Below are positions 8,787 to 18,538 of a stretch of DNA of 64,000 nt, in pieces (within the stretch, counting starts at the first letter, position 1; each line of letters opens with the position of its first letter). A program made the translations under genes and the position numbers. This DNA comes from Pseudomonas putida NBRC 14164 (lineage in GTDB: Bacteria; Pseudomonadota; Gammaproteobacteria; Pseudomonadales; Pseudomonadaceae). The stretch lies in NCBI RefSeq assembly GCF_000412675.1, contig NC_021505.1:924501-988500 (forward strand). Direction: 5' to 3'. The notes below the pieces were generated by a model that was not told the origin of the DNA, ran no database searches, and worked only from the letters and a program-made list of their open reading frames with translations.

Positions 8787-10181
8787 ATGGATGACCAAGG
8801 ACGCAACCCTTCCTCCAGCAAGCCAATCCTGTATGTGCTCGATACCAACGTCCTGATTCACGACCCCAACGCGTTACTGAACTTCGAGGAGCACCATGTC
8901 GCCATCCCGATGACGGTGCTGGAGGAACTCGACAAGCTCAAGACCGGCAAACAGACCATCGCCGCCGAATGCCGCCAGGCCATCCGCCTGATCGACCAGA
9001 CCCTGGGCGACGCCTCGCCCAACGATGTCGAGCAGGGGGTGCCGATCCAGCGCAACAAGAGCGGGCCCAAAGGCTTCCTGTCCATCCTGATGACCCCGCG
9101 CAACGAGCCGAACAAGCTGCTGCCGGAAAACCTCAACGACAACATCATCATCAACCAGCTACTTGAAGTACGGGCGCGGCGCACCGACCTGGACGTGGTG
9201 CTGGTTACCAAAGACATCAACATGCGCTTGAAAGCGCGCGCCTGTGGCATTGCGGCCGAGGACTACAGCACCGACCAGCTGGTGGATGACGTGTCCTTGC
9301 TGTCCAAGGGCTACCACTCGGTCACCGGCTCGTTCTGGGACCGGGTCAGCAAGGTCGATACCCGTCAGGAGCGCGGCCGCACCTGGCATCGGGTGCAGAT
9401 GATCGACAACCTGCCTGCGGTTCACATCAACGAGTTCATCATCGACGAACAGGGCTTCGTCGGCTGGATCAAGGGTATCCGCAACGATGAACTGCTGCTG
9501 CTCGACCTGCACCAGGAACCATTGCTGCACCAGGAGGCCTGGGGGCTGAAGCCACGCGATATCCACCAGAGCCTGGCGCTGTTCGCGTTGCTCGATCCGG
9601 ATATCCACCTGGTCAACCTGACTGGCGCGGCCGGTTCCGGCAAGACCATCCTGGCCCTGGCCGCGGCCATCGAGCAGACCATGGTCAGCAAGCGCTACCG
9701 GCGCATCATCGCCACCCGCAGCGTGCAGGGGCTGGACCAGGAAATCGGCTTCCTGCCGGGCACCGAGGCCGAGAAGATGGAGCCTTGGCTGGGCGCCATC
9801 ACCGACAACCTCGAAGCCTTGCACATGGATGACGAAAGCACCCATGGCAGCGTCGAGTACATCCTTGAGCGCGTGCCGTTGCAGTTCAAGTCGCTGAACT
9901 ACATCCGAGGCCGTAGCTTCCAGCAAAGCCTGATCCTGATCGACGAGTGCCAGAACCTGACGCCGCACCAGATGAAAACCATCATCACCCGTGCCGGCTC
10001 CGGTTCCAAGGTGGTCTGCCTGGGCAACCTGGCGCAGATCGACACCCCCTACCTGTCCGCGACCAGCTCGGGCCTGACCTACCTGACCGAGCGCTTCAAG
10101 GACTTCCCCCATGGCGTGCACATCACCCTGCAGGGCGTGCCACGCTCGGTGCTGGCCGAGTACGCCGAGTCGCATCTGTAA
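8787..10181 (+). CDS. PIN domain-PhoH ATPase fusion (PhoH2 family)
   Basis: This 464-residue protein has an N-terminal PIN nuclease domain (about 13-160) and a C-terminal PhoH-type P-loop ATPase. PIN acidic residues are visible at D19 (VLDTNVLIHD), E46/E47 and D143 (VTKDIN). Walker A is GAAGSGKT (280-287) and Walker B LILIDE (382-387). Relatives act as ATP-dependent RNA helicase/ribonucleases. The start follows TAAGGTGA at good spacing. No small antitoxin-like gene with a ribosome site is seen just upstream, so I would not call it a toxin-antitoxin locus. Confidence 0.92.
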   Translation: MDDQGRNPSSSKPILYVLDTNVLIHDPNALLNFEEHHVAIPMTVLEELDKLKTGKQTIAAECRQAIRLIDQTLGDASPNDVEQGVPIQRNKSGPKGFLSILMTPRNEPNKLLPENLNDNIIINQLLEVRARRTDLDVVLVTKDINMRLKARACGIAAEDYSTDQLVDDVSLLSKGYHSVTGSFWDRVSKVDTRQERGRTWHRVQMIDNLPAVHINEFIIDEQGFVGWIKGIRNDELLLLDLHQEPLLHQEAWGLKPRDIHQSLALFALLDPDIHLVNLTGAAGSGKTILALAAAIEQTMVSKRYRRIIATRSVQGLDQEIGFLPGTEAEKMEPWLGAITDNLEALHMDDESTHGSVEYILERVPLQFKSLNYIRGRSFQQSLILIDECQNLTPHQMKTIITRAGSGSKVVCLGNLAQIDTPYLSATSSGLTYLTERFKDFPHGVHITLQGVPRSVLAEYAESHL

Positions 10182-10190
10182 CCTTCACTG

Positions 10191-10217
10191 CCGGGCGGTT
10201 CGCCGCCCGGCCTTCCC
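10191..10217 (+). terminator. Possible terminator after the PhoH gene
   Basis: CCGGGCGG-TTCG-CCGCCCGG is a perfect 8-bp stem with a TTCG tetraloop, starting 10 nt after the stop codon. Only a short mixed pyrimidine tract (CCTTCCCTT) follows, so termination may be partial. Confidence 0.5.
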
Positions 10218-10218
10218 T

Positions 10219-10312
10219 TGTAGGAGCAGCCTTGTGCTGCGAAGAGGCCATTACAGGCATAGCTATTTTCCAGTCATGCCGGCCCTTTCGCATCACAAGG
10301 CTGCTCCTGCAG
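10219..10312. repeat. Inverted REP pair between the PhoH gene and moaC
   Basis: TGTAGGAGCAGCCTTGTGCT (10219-10238) and its near-complement ending at 10312 (ACAAGGCTGCTCCTGCA) face each other about 45 bp apart. This is a TGTAGGAGC subtype of the Pseudomonas REP with an AGC..GCT core hairpin. The pair lies wholly between genes. Confidence 0.7.
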
Positions 10313-10391
10313 GTGATGTGCATGCCTCATACCTCTGCTCAAACCTGACCCACAGGTTTACACTGGCTGTTCCCTTCACAGGAGCAGAGCA

Positions 10392-10862
10392 GTGCTGACA
10401 CATCTTGATTCCCAGGGGCGGGCCAACATGGTCGACGTCACTGAAAAGGCCGTGACCGAGCGTGAGGCCATCGCCGAGGCGCGAGTGCGCATGTTGCCGC
10501 AGACCCTGCAGATGATCGTCGACGGCGAACATCCCAAGGGCGACGTGTTCGCCGTGGCACGCATTGCCGGGATCCAGGCGGCGAAGAAGACCAGCGACCT
10601 GATCCCGCTTTGCCACCCGCTGATGCTGACCAGCGTCAAGGTCGAGCTCAGCGCCGAGGGCGAGGACGCCGTGCGTATTGTCGCCCGTTGCAAGCTGGCC
10701 GGGCAGACCGGCGTGGAGATGGAAGCACTGACCGCTGCCAGCGTTGCCGCGCTGACGATCTACGACATGTGCAAGGCTGTGGACAAGGGCATGGTCATCG
10801 AACAGGTGCGCCTGCTGGAAAAGCTCGGCGGCAAGAGTGGCCACTACAAGGTGCAGGCATGA
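10392..10862 (+). CDS. moaC: Cyclic pyranopterin monophosphate synthase MoaC
   Basis: MoaC converts the MoaA product 3',8-cyclo-7,8-dihydro-GTP into cyclic pyranopterin monophosphate in molybdenum cofactor synthesis. The 156-residue product has the conserved [12 protein letters not shown] block with its active-site His, plus [23 protein letters not shown] and the C-terminal GGKSGHY. The start is GTG with AGGAG 7 nt upstream. It heads a compact moaC-moaD-moaE operon and its stop overlaps the moaD ATG. moaA and moaB are not in the window. Confidence 0.96.
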   Translation: MLTHLDSQGRANMVDVTEKAVTEREAIAEARVRMLPQTLQMIVDGEHPKGDVFAVARIAGIQAAKKTSDLIPLCHPLMLTSVKVELSAEGEDAVRIVARCKLAGQTGVEMEALTAASVAALTIYDMCKAVDKGMVIEQVRLLEKLGGKSGHYKVQA

Positions 10863-11107
10863 TGAAGGTCAAGGTGATGTACTTCGCCCGCTACCGCGAA
10901 CTGCTGGGTGTGGATGGCGAGCATGTAGAAGGCACGTTCAAGGTGCTGGACGATGTGCGCCAGGCCCTGGTGGGCAAGGGTGGGCACTATGCGCTGCTGG
11001 CTGAGCAGAACCTGATGTGCGCGCGCAACGAAGAGCTGTGCAAGCTTGATGAGCCACTGGCGGAGGGTGATGAAGTGGCGTTCTTCCCGCCGGTGACTGG
11101 AGGCTGA
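10859..11107 (+). CDS. moaD: Molybdopterin synthase sulfur carrier subunit MoaD
   Basis: This 82-residue ubiquitin-fold protein carries the thiocarboxylate sulfur on its C-terminal glycine; the required terminal VTGG is present. The ATG overlaps the moaC stop (ATGA), indicating translational coupling; a second ATG follows immediately. MFARY-type beta-grasp opening residues ([14 protein letters not shown]) are typical. moaE starts 2 bp after the stop. Confidence 0.94.
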   Translation: MMKVKVMYFARYRELLGVDGEHVEGTFKVLDDVRQALVGKGGHYALLAEQNLMCARNEELCKLDEPLAEGDEVAFFPPVTGG

Positions 11108-11109
11108 CC

Positions 11110-11556
11110 ATGCCAGTGCGAGTGCAGCAAGGCGCGTTCGACCCGGGCGCCGAGGTGAATGCCATGCATGCGGCCAATGTTGGCGTGGGCGCGGTGGTTG
11201 CTTTTGTCGGCTATGTGCGGGATTTCAACGATGGCCGTGAAGTAGCGGGGATGTTCCTTGAACACTACCCGGGCATGACCGAAAAGGCGCTGGCCAAGAT
11301 CGTGGTCGAGGCCGAGCAGCGCTGGCCGTTGCTCAAGGTGGAGGTGCTGCACCGCATCGGGGCGCTGGAGCCGGGCGAACCGATCGTGTTTGTCGGTGTG
11401 GCCAGTGCCCATCGGCAGGCGGCGTTCGATGCCTGCAACTTCATCATGGACTACCTGAAGACCCGGGCGCCGTTCTGGAAGAAGGAGAATACCGAGGAAG
11501 GGCCGCGGTGGGTTGAAGGCAAGCAGAGTGACCAGGATGCGGCGGGGCGCTGGTAA
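11110..11556 (+). CDS. moaE: Molybdopterin synthase catalytic subunit MoaE
   Basis: MoaE (148 residues) joins MoaD in a heterotetramer that inserts two sulfurs into cPMP to give molybdopterin. Family blocks are visible: GAVVAFVGYVRDFNDG, LEHYPGMTEKAL, HRIGALEPGEPIVFVGVASAHRQAAF and the lysine-bearing C-terminal MDYLKTRAPFWKKE. It is the last gene of the moaCDE unit and is followed by a hairpin and a REP pair. Confidence 0.95.
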   Translation: MPVRVQQGAFDPGAEVNAMHAANVGVGAVVAFVGYVRDFNDGREVAGMFLEHYPGMTEKALAKIVVEAEQRWPLLKVEVLHRIGALEPGEPIVFVGVASAHRQAAFDACNFIMDYLKTRAPFWKKENTEEGPRWVEGKQSDQDAAGRW

Positions 11557-11570
11557 ATGAGGGTTTGATG

Positions 11571-11688
11571 GCCGGGGCTTCGCCCCGGTTCGCGGGTGAA
11601 CCCGCTCCCACAGCTAATCCGCAGCTACTGAAGCCTTGCAGTACCTGTGGGAGCCGGCTTGCCGGCGATTGGGCTGCAAAGCAGCCCC
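11571..11688. repeat. REP pair with flanking hairpins between moaE and rhlB
   Basis: A hairpin CCGGGGC-TTCG..CCCCGG (about 11572-11588) is followed by a REP (11589-11613, ending CCGCTCCCACAG). An inverted REP starts CCTGTGGGAGCCGGC (11644), and a GGGCTGC-AAA-GCAGCCC hairpin (11671-11687) follows. It lies between the convergent moaE and rhlB genes and probably also serves as a bidirectional transcription barrier. Confidence 0.8.
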
Positions 11689-11692
11689 AGCG

Positions 11693-13162
11693 TCAGTGGT
11701 GTTTGCGCGGCACCGGCTTCAACAGCTCGTCCGGTGGCATTTCGCACTTGATCTTGCGCCCCAGCAGCTCTTCGATCGCTGGTAGCTGATACGAGTCATC
11801 CTCCCCGGCAAAACTGATCGACACGCCGCTTGCCCCCGCCCGGCCGGTACGGCCAATGCGGTGCACGTAGTCGTCCGGGTCTTCCGGCAGGGTGAAGTTG
11901 ATCACGTGGCTGATGCCATCGATATGGATGCCACGCCCGGCCACGTCGGTGGCCACCAGCACGGTGATGCGCCCTTCGCGGAAGTTTTCCAGGGTGCGGA
12001 TGCGCTTGTGCTGCGGCACGTCGCCCGACAGCTGGGCGGCATTGATGCCGTCGCGCACCAGTTTTTCCTCGATGCGCCGCACTTCATCCTTGCGGTTGGC
12101 AAACACCATCACCCGTTCCCAGTTGTTCTGGGTTACCAGGTTGTACAGCAGCTTGTACTTGTCGCTGCCAGCCACCGCATACACGTGCTGCTCGACCGTT
12201 TCGCTGGCCACGTTTTCCGGTTCGATCTCGACGATGGCCGGGTTGGTGGTCCATTGCTTCGCCAGGTTCATCACGTCGTCGGTGAAGGTGGCGGAGAACA
12301 GCAGGGTCTGGCGCTCGCTTTTTGGTGGTGTCTGGCGAATGATCTGGCGCACCTGGGGGATGAAACCCATGTCGAGCATGCGGTCGGCTTCGTCCAGCAC
12401 CATCACCTCGACCATGTCCAGGTGCACCTCGCCGCGCTGGTTGAAGTCCAGCAGGCGGCCTGGGGTGGCTACGAGGATATCGCAGTGGCGTGCTTCAAGG
12501 GCCTTCAGCTGCTTGTCGAAGTCCATGCCGCCGACAAAGCTCATGACGTTCAGTCCGGTGTACTTGGTCAGCGCAGCGGCGTCCTTGGCAATCTGCACCA
12601 CCAGCTCCCGGGTAGGCGCGATGATCAGCGCACGCGGTTCGCCCATGTAGCGTTCCTTGGGCGGTGGCGTCTGCTGCAGCTGGGAAATGATCGAAATCAA
12701 AAACGCAGCAGTCTTGCCGGTACCGGTCTGTGCGCGGCCGATGGCGTCCTGGCCACGCAGGGTATAACCCAGCACCTGCGCCTGGATCGGCGTGCAGTAC
12801 GGGAAGCCCAGGTCGTGGATGGCGTGCATCAGCTCGTTGGACAGTTTGAAGTCGTGGAAGCGGGTCTTGCCTTCCTGCGGCTCGACCACGAAGTCTTCCG
12901 GCTTCCACAGGCTGGCCTGCGGCTTGGGCTTGCGCTCGCGACGCGGTTTGTCCTTGGCCGCTTTGTCGGCAAGTGGCATAGCGGTAGCGGTTGCGGGTTG
13001 TTCAGCCTCGGGGGCGGTGTTGGCGCGCGGTACGGCCGGTTTTGCTGCGGGCCGGGCCTCGCTGGCGGGTGCGCGCGCAGGCGGCGTCACGCTGGCAGCA
13101 GGAGCGACGGCCTGTGGCGCGGCGTCTCCCTTGCCGAATATTTTCTTGAGTGCTTTGAGCAC
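11693..13162 (-). CDS. rhlB: ATP-dependent DEAD-box RNA helicase RhlB
   Basis: The 489-residue protein has a low-complexity Ala/Pro then basic N-terminal extension (about 1-85), a RecA-like core and a helicase C domain. Motifs visible are AQTGTGKT (144-151), PTREL (183-187), DEAD (257-260), SAT (290-292), [11 protein letters not shown] and [10 protein letters not shown]. RhlB unwinds RNA and in enterobacteria joins RNase E in the degradosome. The family assignment is firm; RhlB rather than another paralogue is inferred from the core ([30 protein letters not shown]). Confidence 0.88.
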   Translation of the reverse strand: MLKALKKIFGKGDAAPQAVAPAASVTPPARAPASEARPAAKPAVPRANTAPEAEQPATATAMPLADKAAKDKPRRERKPKPQASLWKPEDFVVEPQEGKTRFHDFKLSNELMHAIHDLGFPYCTPIQAQVLGYTLRGQDAIGRAQTGTGKTAAFLISIISQLQQTPPPKERYMGEPRALIIAPTRELVVQIAKDAAALTKYTGLNVMSFVGGMDFDKQLKALEARHCDILVATPGRLLDFNQRGEVHLDMVEVMVLDEADRMLDMGFIPQVRQIIRQTPPKSERQTLLFSATFTDDVMNLAKQWTTNPAIVEIEPENVASETVEQHVYAVAGSDKYKLLYNLVTQNNWERVMVFANRKDEVRRIEEKLVRDGINAAQLSGDVPQHKRIRTLENFREGRITVLVATDVAGRGIHIDGISHVINFTLPEDPDDYVHRIGRTGRAGASGVSISFAGEDDSYQLPAIEELLGRKIKCEMPPDELLKPVPRKHH

Positions 13163-13262
13163 GATCGTCTCATCAACTGATTAAGGAATGTACGCCGGGC
13201 AGTGTAATGCAAGATCCGGGCGCGGCGTAGGGGAATACTCCCACAACTACAAGAGAGCCAGC

Positions 13263-13946
<684 letters not shown>

Positions 13947-14056
13947 TTATGGCGTGCGTGAAAAGAAGGCGCTGGAAATGATTGTCGGAAAAAGAATGTC
14001 GCAACGATACAACTTTCCCTACTTGACGAGCGCTTAAACGCTACAGCCACAGAATC

Positions 14057-14072
14057 TGGTACGCGCTTTGCA
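14057..14072 (+). promoter_or_regulatory. Sigma-54 (RpoN) promoter of aapJQMP
   Basis: TGGTACGCGCTTTGCA fits TGGYACRN4TTGCW completely, with GG (14058-59) and GC (14070-71) at the required 10-nt separation. Transcription would start near 14083, leaving about 170 nt before aapJ. Sigma-54 control suits an amino-acid transporter regulated by nitrogen or amino-acid two-component systems. A near-palindrome AGCGCTTAAACGCT (about 14029-14042) lies just upstream and might be an activator site. Confidence 0.75.
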
Positions 14073-14251
14073 ATTCAATCTGTGATGCAAAGGGCAGGCC
14101 GAGACGGTAACACCCTTTGTACGCGAAGGCTGTCACAGAACAGTCCATTGCGCCAATTGACCCAATAACAAGCCAATACGGGTCGGATACGCCTCAAAAG
14201 GGTGCGGTGCAATTCCGGCTCGACACAACAAGAGCGATTTGGAGGTTGTGA

Positions 14252-15280
14252 ATGAAGATGTTGAAAACCACCCTGGCAGTCCTGACCGCTGCCGCCGCAC
14301 TGGGCGCCGTGAGCAATGCCCAGGCCGGCGCCACCTATGATGCGGTCAAGAAGAAGGGCTTCGTCCAGTGTGGCGTGAGCGACGGTCTTCCGGGCTTCTC
14401 GGTACCTGATGCGCAGGGCAAGATCGTCGGTATCGACGCCGATGTCTGCCGCGCCGTGGCCGCCGCCGTGTTCGGCGATGCGACCAAGGTCAAGTTCAGC
14501 CAGCTCAACGCCAAGGAACGCTTCACCGCCCTGCAGTCGGGCGAGGTCGACGTGCTGTCGCGCAACACCACCTGGACCAGCTCGCGCGATGCCGGCATGG
14601 GCCTGGTGTTCGCCGGGGTCACCTACTACGACGGTGTAGGCTTCCTGGTCAACAAGAAGCTGGGTGTCTCCAGTGCCAAGGAGCTCGATGGTGCGACCAT
14701 CTGTATCCAGGCCGGTACCACCACCGAGCTGAACGTGTCGGACTTCTTCCGCGCCAATAACCTCAAGTACACCCCGATCACCTTCGACACCTCGGACGAA
14801 AGCGCCAAGTCGCTGGAGTCGGGCCGTTGCGACGTGCTGACCTCGGACAAGTCGCAGCTGTTCGCCCAGCGTTCCAAGCTGGCCGCGCCGACCGACTACG
14901 TGGTACTGCCGGAAACCATCTCCAAGGAGCCCCTGGGCCCGGTGGTGCGTAAAGGCGACGAGGAGTGGTTCAGCATCGTCAAGTGGACCCTGTTCGCCAT
15001 GCTCAACGCCGAAGAGGCGGGCGTCACCTCGAAGAATGTCGAGGCCGAAGCCAAAGGCACCAAAAACCCGGACGTCGCCCGCCTGCTGGGTGCGGATGGT
15101 GAGTACGGCAAGGACCTCAAGCTGCCCAAAGACTGGGTAGTCCAGATCGTCAAGCAGGTCGGCAACTACGGCGAAGTGTTCGAGAAGAACCTGGGCCAGA
15201 GCACCGACCTGAAGATCGACCGTGGCATGAACGCCCTGTGGAACAACGGCGGCATCCAGTACGCGCCACCTGTGCGCTGA
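14252..15280 (+). CDS. aapJ: General L-amino-acid ABC transporter, periplasmic binding protein
   Basis: This 342-residue solute-binding protein has a Sec signal peptide (about 1-25, ending NAQAGA) and the family 3 binding fold. Typical elements are KKKGFVQCGVSDGLPGFS, GIDADVCRAVAAAVFGD, FTALQSGEVDVLSRNTTWT and QAGTTTELN. It captures polar and other L-amino acids and delivers them to AapQ/AapM. A GGAGG-like Shine-Dalgarno precedes the ATG. It is the first gene of aapJQMP. Confidence 0.93.
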   Translation: MKMLKTTLAVLTAAAALGAVSNAQAGATYDAVKKKGFVQCGVSDGLPGFSVPDAQGKIVGIDADVCRAVAAAVFGDATKVKFSQLNAKERFTALQSGEVDVLSRNTTWTSSRDAGMGLVFAGVTYYDGVGFLVNKKLGVSSAKELDGATICIQAGTTTELNVSDFFRANNLKYTPITFDTSDESAKSLESGRCDVLTSDKSQLFAQRSKLAAPTDYVVLPETISKEPLGPVVRKGDEEWFSIVKWTLFAMLNAEEAGVTSKNVEAEAKGTKNPDVARLLGADGEYGKDLKLPKDWVVQIVKQVGNYGEVFEKNLGQSTDLKIDRGMNALWNNGGIQYAPPVR

Positions 15281-15347
15281 TGGTTGCACCCTGCGGCGGC
15301 ATCCCGCCGCCGCAGGCTGTTCGAATCCCTACTGTCCGGGGCACTTC

Positions 15348-16526
15348 ATGCAAAATCAAATCGGCGCACCCAAGGGCTTGTCCCTTAACGATCCGCGTGT
15401 GCGCGCGTGGCTGTTCCAGATCCTCACGATCGTCTTCGTGGTCGGCCTGGGCTGGTACCTGTTCCACAACACACAAACCAACCTGCAACACCGGGGTATC
15501 ACCTCAGGCTTCGACTTCCTCGACCGCAGTGCAGGCTTCGGCATCGCCCAGCACCTGATCCCCTATGTGGAATCCGACAGCTATGCGCGGGTGTTCGTCA
15601 TCGGCCTGCTCAATACCCTGCTGGTGACCTTCATCGGCGTCATCCTGGCGACCATTCTGGGCTTCATCATCGGTGTGGCTCGCCTGTCACCGAACTGGAT
15701 GATCAACAAACTGGCGACCGTGTATGTGGAAACCTTCCGCAACATCCCGCCGTTGCTGCAGATCCTGTTCTGGTACTTCGCCGTGTTCCTGACCCTGCCG
15801 GGACCGCGGGGCAGCATCAACATCGACGATATGTTCTTCATCAGCAACCGTGGCCTGAACATGCCTGGCGCATCCATGGCCGATGGCTTCTGGCCGTTCA
15901 TCATTGCCCTGGTGGTGGCCATTGTCGCCATTGTCGTGATGGTGCGCCTGGCCAACAAGCGCTTCGACGAGACTGGCGTGCCGTTCCACAAGTTCTGGGT
16001 GGGGCTGGCCCTGCTGCTGGTCATCCCGGGCCTGAGTGTGCTGTTGTTCGGCAGCCCGGTCAGCTGGGAAGTGCCGCAGCTCAAGGGCTTCAACTTCGTC
16101 GGTGGCTGGGTGCTGATCCCCGAGCTGTTGGCGCTGACCTTGGCGCTGACTATCTATACGGCAGCCTTCATTGCTGAAATCGTGCGTTCCGGCATCCGTT
16201 CGGTCAGCCATGGCCAGACCGAAGCCGCGCGGTCGCTGGGCCTGCGCGAGGGCCCGACCCTGCGCAAGGTGATCATTCCCCAGGCACTGCGGGTGATCAT
16301 TCCGCCGCTGACCAGCCAGTACCTGAACCTGGCGAAGAACTCGTCGCTGGCGGCCGGTATCGGTTACCCGGAGATGGTCTCGCTGTTTGCCGGCACCGTG
16401 CTCAATCAGACCGGCCAGGCCATCGAGGTGATTGCGATCACCATGAGTGTCTATCTCGCCATCAGCATCAGCATTTCGCTGCTGATGAACTGGTACAACA
16501 AGCGCATAGCGCTGATCGAGCGGTGA
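15348..16526 (+). CDS. aapQ: Amino-acid ABC transporter permease AapQ
   Basis: The 392-residue inner-membrane permease has about eight hydrophobic segments. The HisM/GlnP-type coupling region (EIVRSGIRSVSHGQTEAARSLGLREGPTLRKVIIPQALRVI) contacts the ATPase. The long insertion between early helices is typical of AapQ-like permeases rather than short HisQ types. It lies 67 bp after aapJ and 10 bp before aapM. Confidence 0.92.
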   Translation: MQNQIGAPKGLSLNDPRVRAWLFQILTIVFVVGLGWYLFHNTQTNLQHRGITSGFDFLDRSAGFGIAQHLIPYVESDSYARVFVIGLLNTLLVTFIGVILATILGFIIGVARLSPNWMINKLATVYVETFRNIPPLLQILFWYFAVFLTLPGPRGSINIDDMFFISNRGLNMPGASMADGFWPFIIALVVAIVAIVVMVRLANKRFDETGVPFHKFWVGLALLLVIPGLSVLLFGSPVSWEVPQLKGFNFVGGWVLIPELLALTLALTIYTAAFIAEIVRSGIRSVSHGQTEAARSLGLREGPTLRKVIIPQALRVIIPPLTSQYLNLAKNSSLAAGIGYPEMVSLFAGTVLNQTGQAIEVIAITMSVYLAISISISLLMNWYNKRIALIER

Positions 16527-16536
16527 GGATACGCCC

Positions 16537-17634
16537 GTGAATGCCCATGTTTTCAAACCCGATATGCCGCCACCGGTGAAAACCGTCGGCGTGCTCGCAT
16601 GGATGCGTGCCAATCTGTTCTCCAGCTGGCTCAACACGCTGTTGACCCTGCTCGCCATCTACCTGGTATGGCTGATCGTGCCACCGCTGCTGCAGTGGGC
16701 GTTGATCGACGCCAACTGGGTCGGCACCACCCGCGCCGACTGCACCAAGGAGGGCGCCTGCTGGGTGTTCGTGCAGCAGCGCTTTGGCCAGTTCATGTAC
16801 GGCTACTACCCGGCCGAGCTGCGCTGGCGCGTGGACCTGACGGTGTGGCTTGCCGTCATCGGCGCTGCGCCGCTGTTCATCAAGCGCTTCCCGCGCAAGG
16901 CGTTCTACGGCCTGGGCTTCCTGGTGCTGTACCCGATACTGGCCTACACCCTGCTGCACGGAGGGTACCTGGGCCTGGAAAGCGTACCGACCAGCCAGTG
17001 GGGCGGGCTGATGCTGACCCTGGTGATCGCCACCGTGGGTATTGTCGGCGCCTTGCCGCTGGGCATCCTGCTGGCCCTGGGCCGGCGTTCGAGGATGCCG
17101 GCCGTGAAGGTGGTGTGCGTGACCTTCATCGAGTTCTGGCGCGGCGTGCCGTTGATTACCGTGCTGTTCATGTCGTCGGTGATGCTGCCGTTGTTCCTGC
17201 CCGAAGGCATGAGCTTCGACAAGCTGCTGCGGGCAATGATCGGCGTGATCCTGTTCCAGTCGGCGTACATCGCCGAGGTGGTGCGCGGTGGTCTGCAGGC
17301 CATCCCCAAGGGCCAGTACGAAGCCGCTGCGGCAATGGGCCTGGGCTACTGGCGCTCGATGGGCCTGGTGATTCTGCCGCAGGCGCTCAAGCTGGTGATC
17401 CCCGGCATCGTCAACACCTTCATTGCCCTGTTCAAGGACACCAGCCTGGTGATCATCATCGGCCTGTTCGACCTGCTGAACAGCGTCAAGCAAGCCGCCG
17501 CCGACCCGGCCTGGCTGGGCATGGCTACCGAGGGCTATGTGTTCGCCGCCCTGGTGTTCTGGATTTTCTGTTTCGGTATGTCCCGCTACTCCATGCACCT
17601 GGAGCGCAAGCTGGACACTGGCCACAAGCGTTAG
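16537..17634 (+). CDS. aapM: Amino-acid ABC transporter permease AapM
   Basis: The second permease subunit (365 residues) begins at a GTG 10 bp after aapQ. It has several transmembrane helices and the ATPase-contacting loop [43 protein letters not shown]. With AapQ it forms the heterodimeric channel of the amino-acid importer. The first 20 residues are polar/proline-rich and cytosolic. Confidence 0.92.
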   Translation: MNAHVFKPDMPPPVKTVGVLAWMRANLFSSWLNTLLTLLAIYLVWLIVPPLLQWALIDANWVGTTRADCTKEGACWVFVQQRFGQFMYGYYPAELRWRVDLTVWLAVIGAAPLFIKRFPRKAFYGLGFLVLYPILAYTLLHGGYLGLESVPTSQWGGLMLTLVIATVGIVGALPLGILLALGRRSRMPAVKVVCVTFIEFWRGVPLITVLFMSSVMLPLFLPEGMSFDKLLRAMIGVILFQSAYIAEVVRGGLQAIPKGQYEAAAAMGLGYWRSMGLVILPQALKLVIPGIVNTFIALFKDTSLVIIIGLFDLLNSVKQAAADPAWLGMATEGYVFAALVFWIFCFGMSRYSMHLERKLDTGHKR

Positions 17635-17644
17635 GAGTTTCGAA

Positions 17645-18409
17645 ATGAGTGAAGCGATCAAGCAGCCTGCCGGCCCCGAAGGCATCATCCAGATGCAGGG
17701 TGTGAACAAGTGGTACGGCCAGTTCCATGTGCTCAAGGACATCAACCTGAACGTGCGCCAGGGCGAGCGCATCGTGCTGTGCGGGCCGTCCGGCTCGGGC
17801 AAGTCCACCACCATCCGTTGCCTCAACCGCCTGGAAGAGCACCAGCAGGGGCGCATCGTGGTCGATGGCGTCGAGCTGACCAACGACCTCAAGCAGATCG
17901 AGGCCATCCGCCGCGAAGTGGGCATGGTGTTCCAGCACTTCAACCTGTTCCCGCACCTGAGCATTCTGGAAAACTGCACCCTGGCGCCCATGTGGGTGCG
18001 CAAGATGCCGCGGCGCAAGGCCGAGGAAATTGCCATGCATTATCTGGAGCGTGTGCGTATTCCCGAGCAGGCACACAAGTACCCGGGGCAGTTGTCGGGT
18101 GGCCAGCAGCAGCGTGTGGCCATTGCCCGTGCGTTGTGCATGAAGCCGAAGATCATGCTGTTCGACGAGCCGACGTCGGCGCTGGACCCGGAAATGGTCA
18201 AGGAAGTGCTCGATACCATGGTGGGCCTGGCCGAAGACGGCATGACCATGCTCTGCGTGACCCACGAGATGGGCTTTGCCCGCACCGTGGCGAACCGGGT
18301 GATCTTCATGGACAAGGGGGAGATCGTGGAGCAGGCGGCGCCGGATGACTTCTTCGACCGGCCGCGCAGTGACCGGACCAGGTTGTTCCTGAGCCAGATC
18401 CTGCATTGA
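17645..18409 (+). CDS. aapP: Amino-acid ABC transporter ATP-binding protein AapP
   Basis: The 254-residue ATPase powers AapQM. Walker A is GPSGSGKST (47-55), the signature is LSGGQQQR, and Walker B with D-loop reads [13 protein letters not shown], followed by the switch His in VTHEMGFA. I chose the ATG at 17645, which follows AGGAGTTTCGAA; the frame is open further upstream only inside aapM. It closes the operon and is followed by an inverted REP pair. Confidence 0.95.
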   Translation: MSEAIKQPAGPEGIIQMQGVNKWYGQFHVLKDINLNVRQGERIVLCGPSGSGKSTTIRCLNRLEEHQQGRIVVDGVELTNDLKQIEAIRREVGMVFQHFNLFPHLSILENCTLAPMWVRKMPRRKAEEIAMHYLERVRIPEQAHKYPGQLSGGQQQRVAIARALCMKPKIMLFDEPTSALDPEMVKEVLDTMVGLAEDGMTMLCVTHEMGFARTVANRVIFMDKGEIVEQAAPDDFFDRPRSDRTRLFLSQILH

Positions 18410-18416
18410 TGCTGTT

Positions 18417-18533
18417 TGGGCTGCGCGGCAGCCCTTCGCGGGCACGCCCGCTCCCACAGGTTTAGCGCTGGCTTTGGAGCCTGCGTAATTCCTGTGGGAG
18501 CGGGCGTGCCCGCGAAGGGCCGCAACGCGGCCC
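18417..18533. repeat. REP pair with outer hairpins between aapP and algW
   Basis: The array is nearly symmetric: GGGCTGC..GCAGCCC hairpin (18418-18433), REP TTCGCGGGCACGCCCGCTCC (from 18435), 30 bp of spacer, inverted REP ending GCCCGCGAA (18516), then a GGGCCGC-AA-GCGGCCC hairpin. The REPs match almost base for base. It separates two convergent genes and could stop transcription from both sides. Confidence 0.85.
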
Positions 18534-18538
18534 TGGGT

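Noticed and set aside
8787..10181. PhoH2 as part of a toxin-antitoxin pair
   Set aside because: No small upstream gene with coding signals overlaps it, as the mycobacterial phoAT-phoH2 systems would require.
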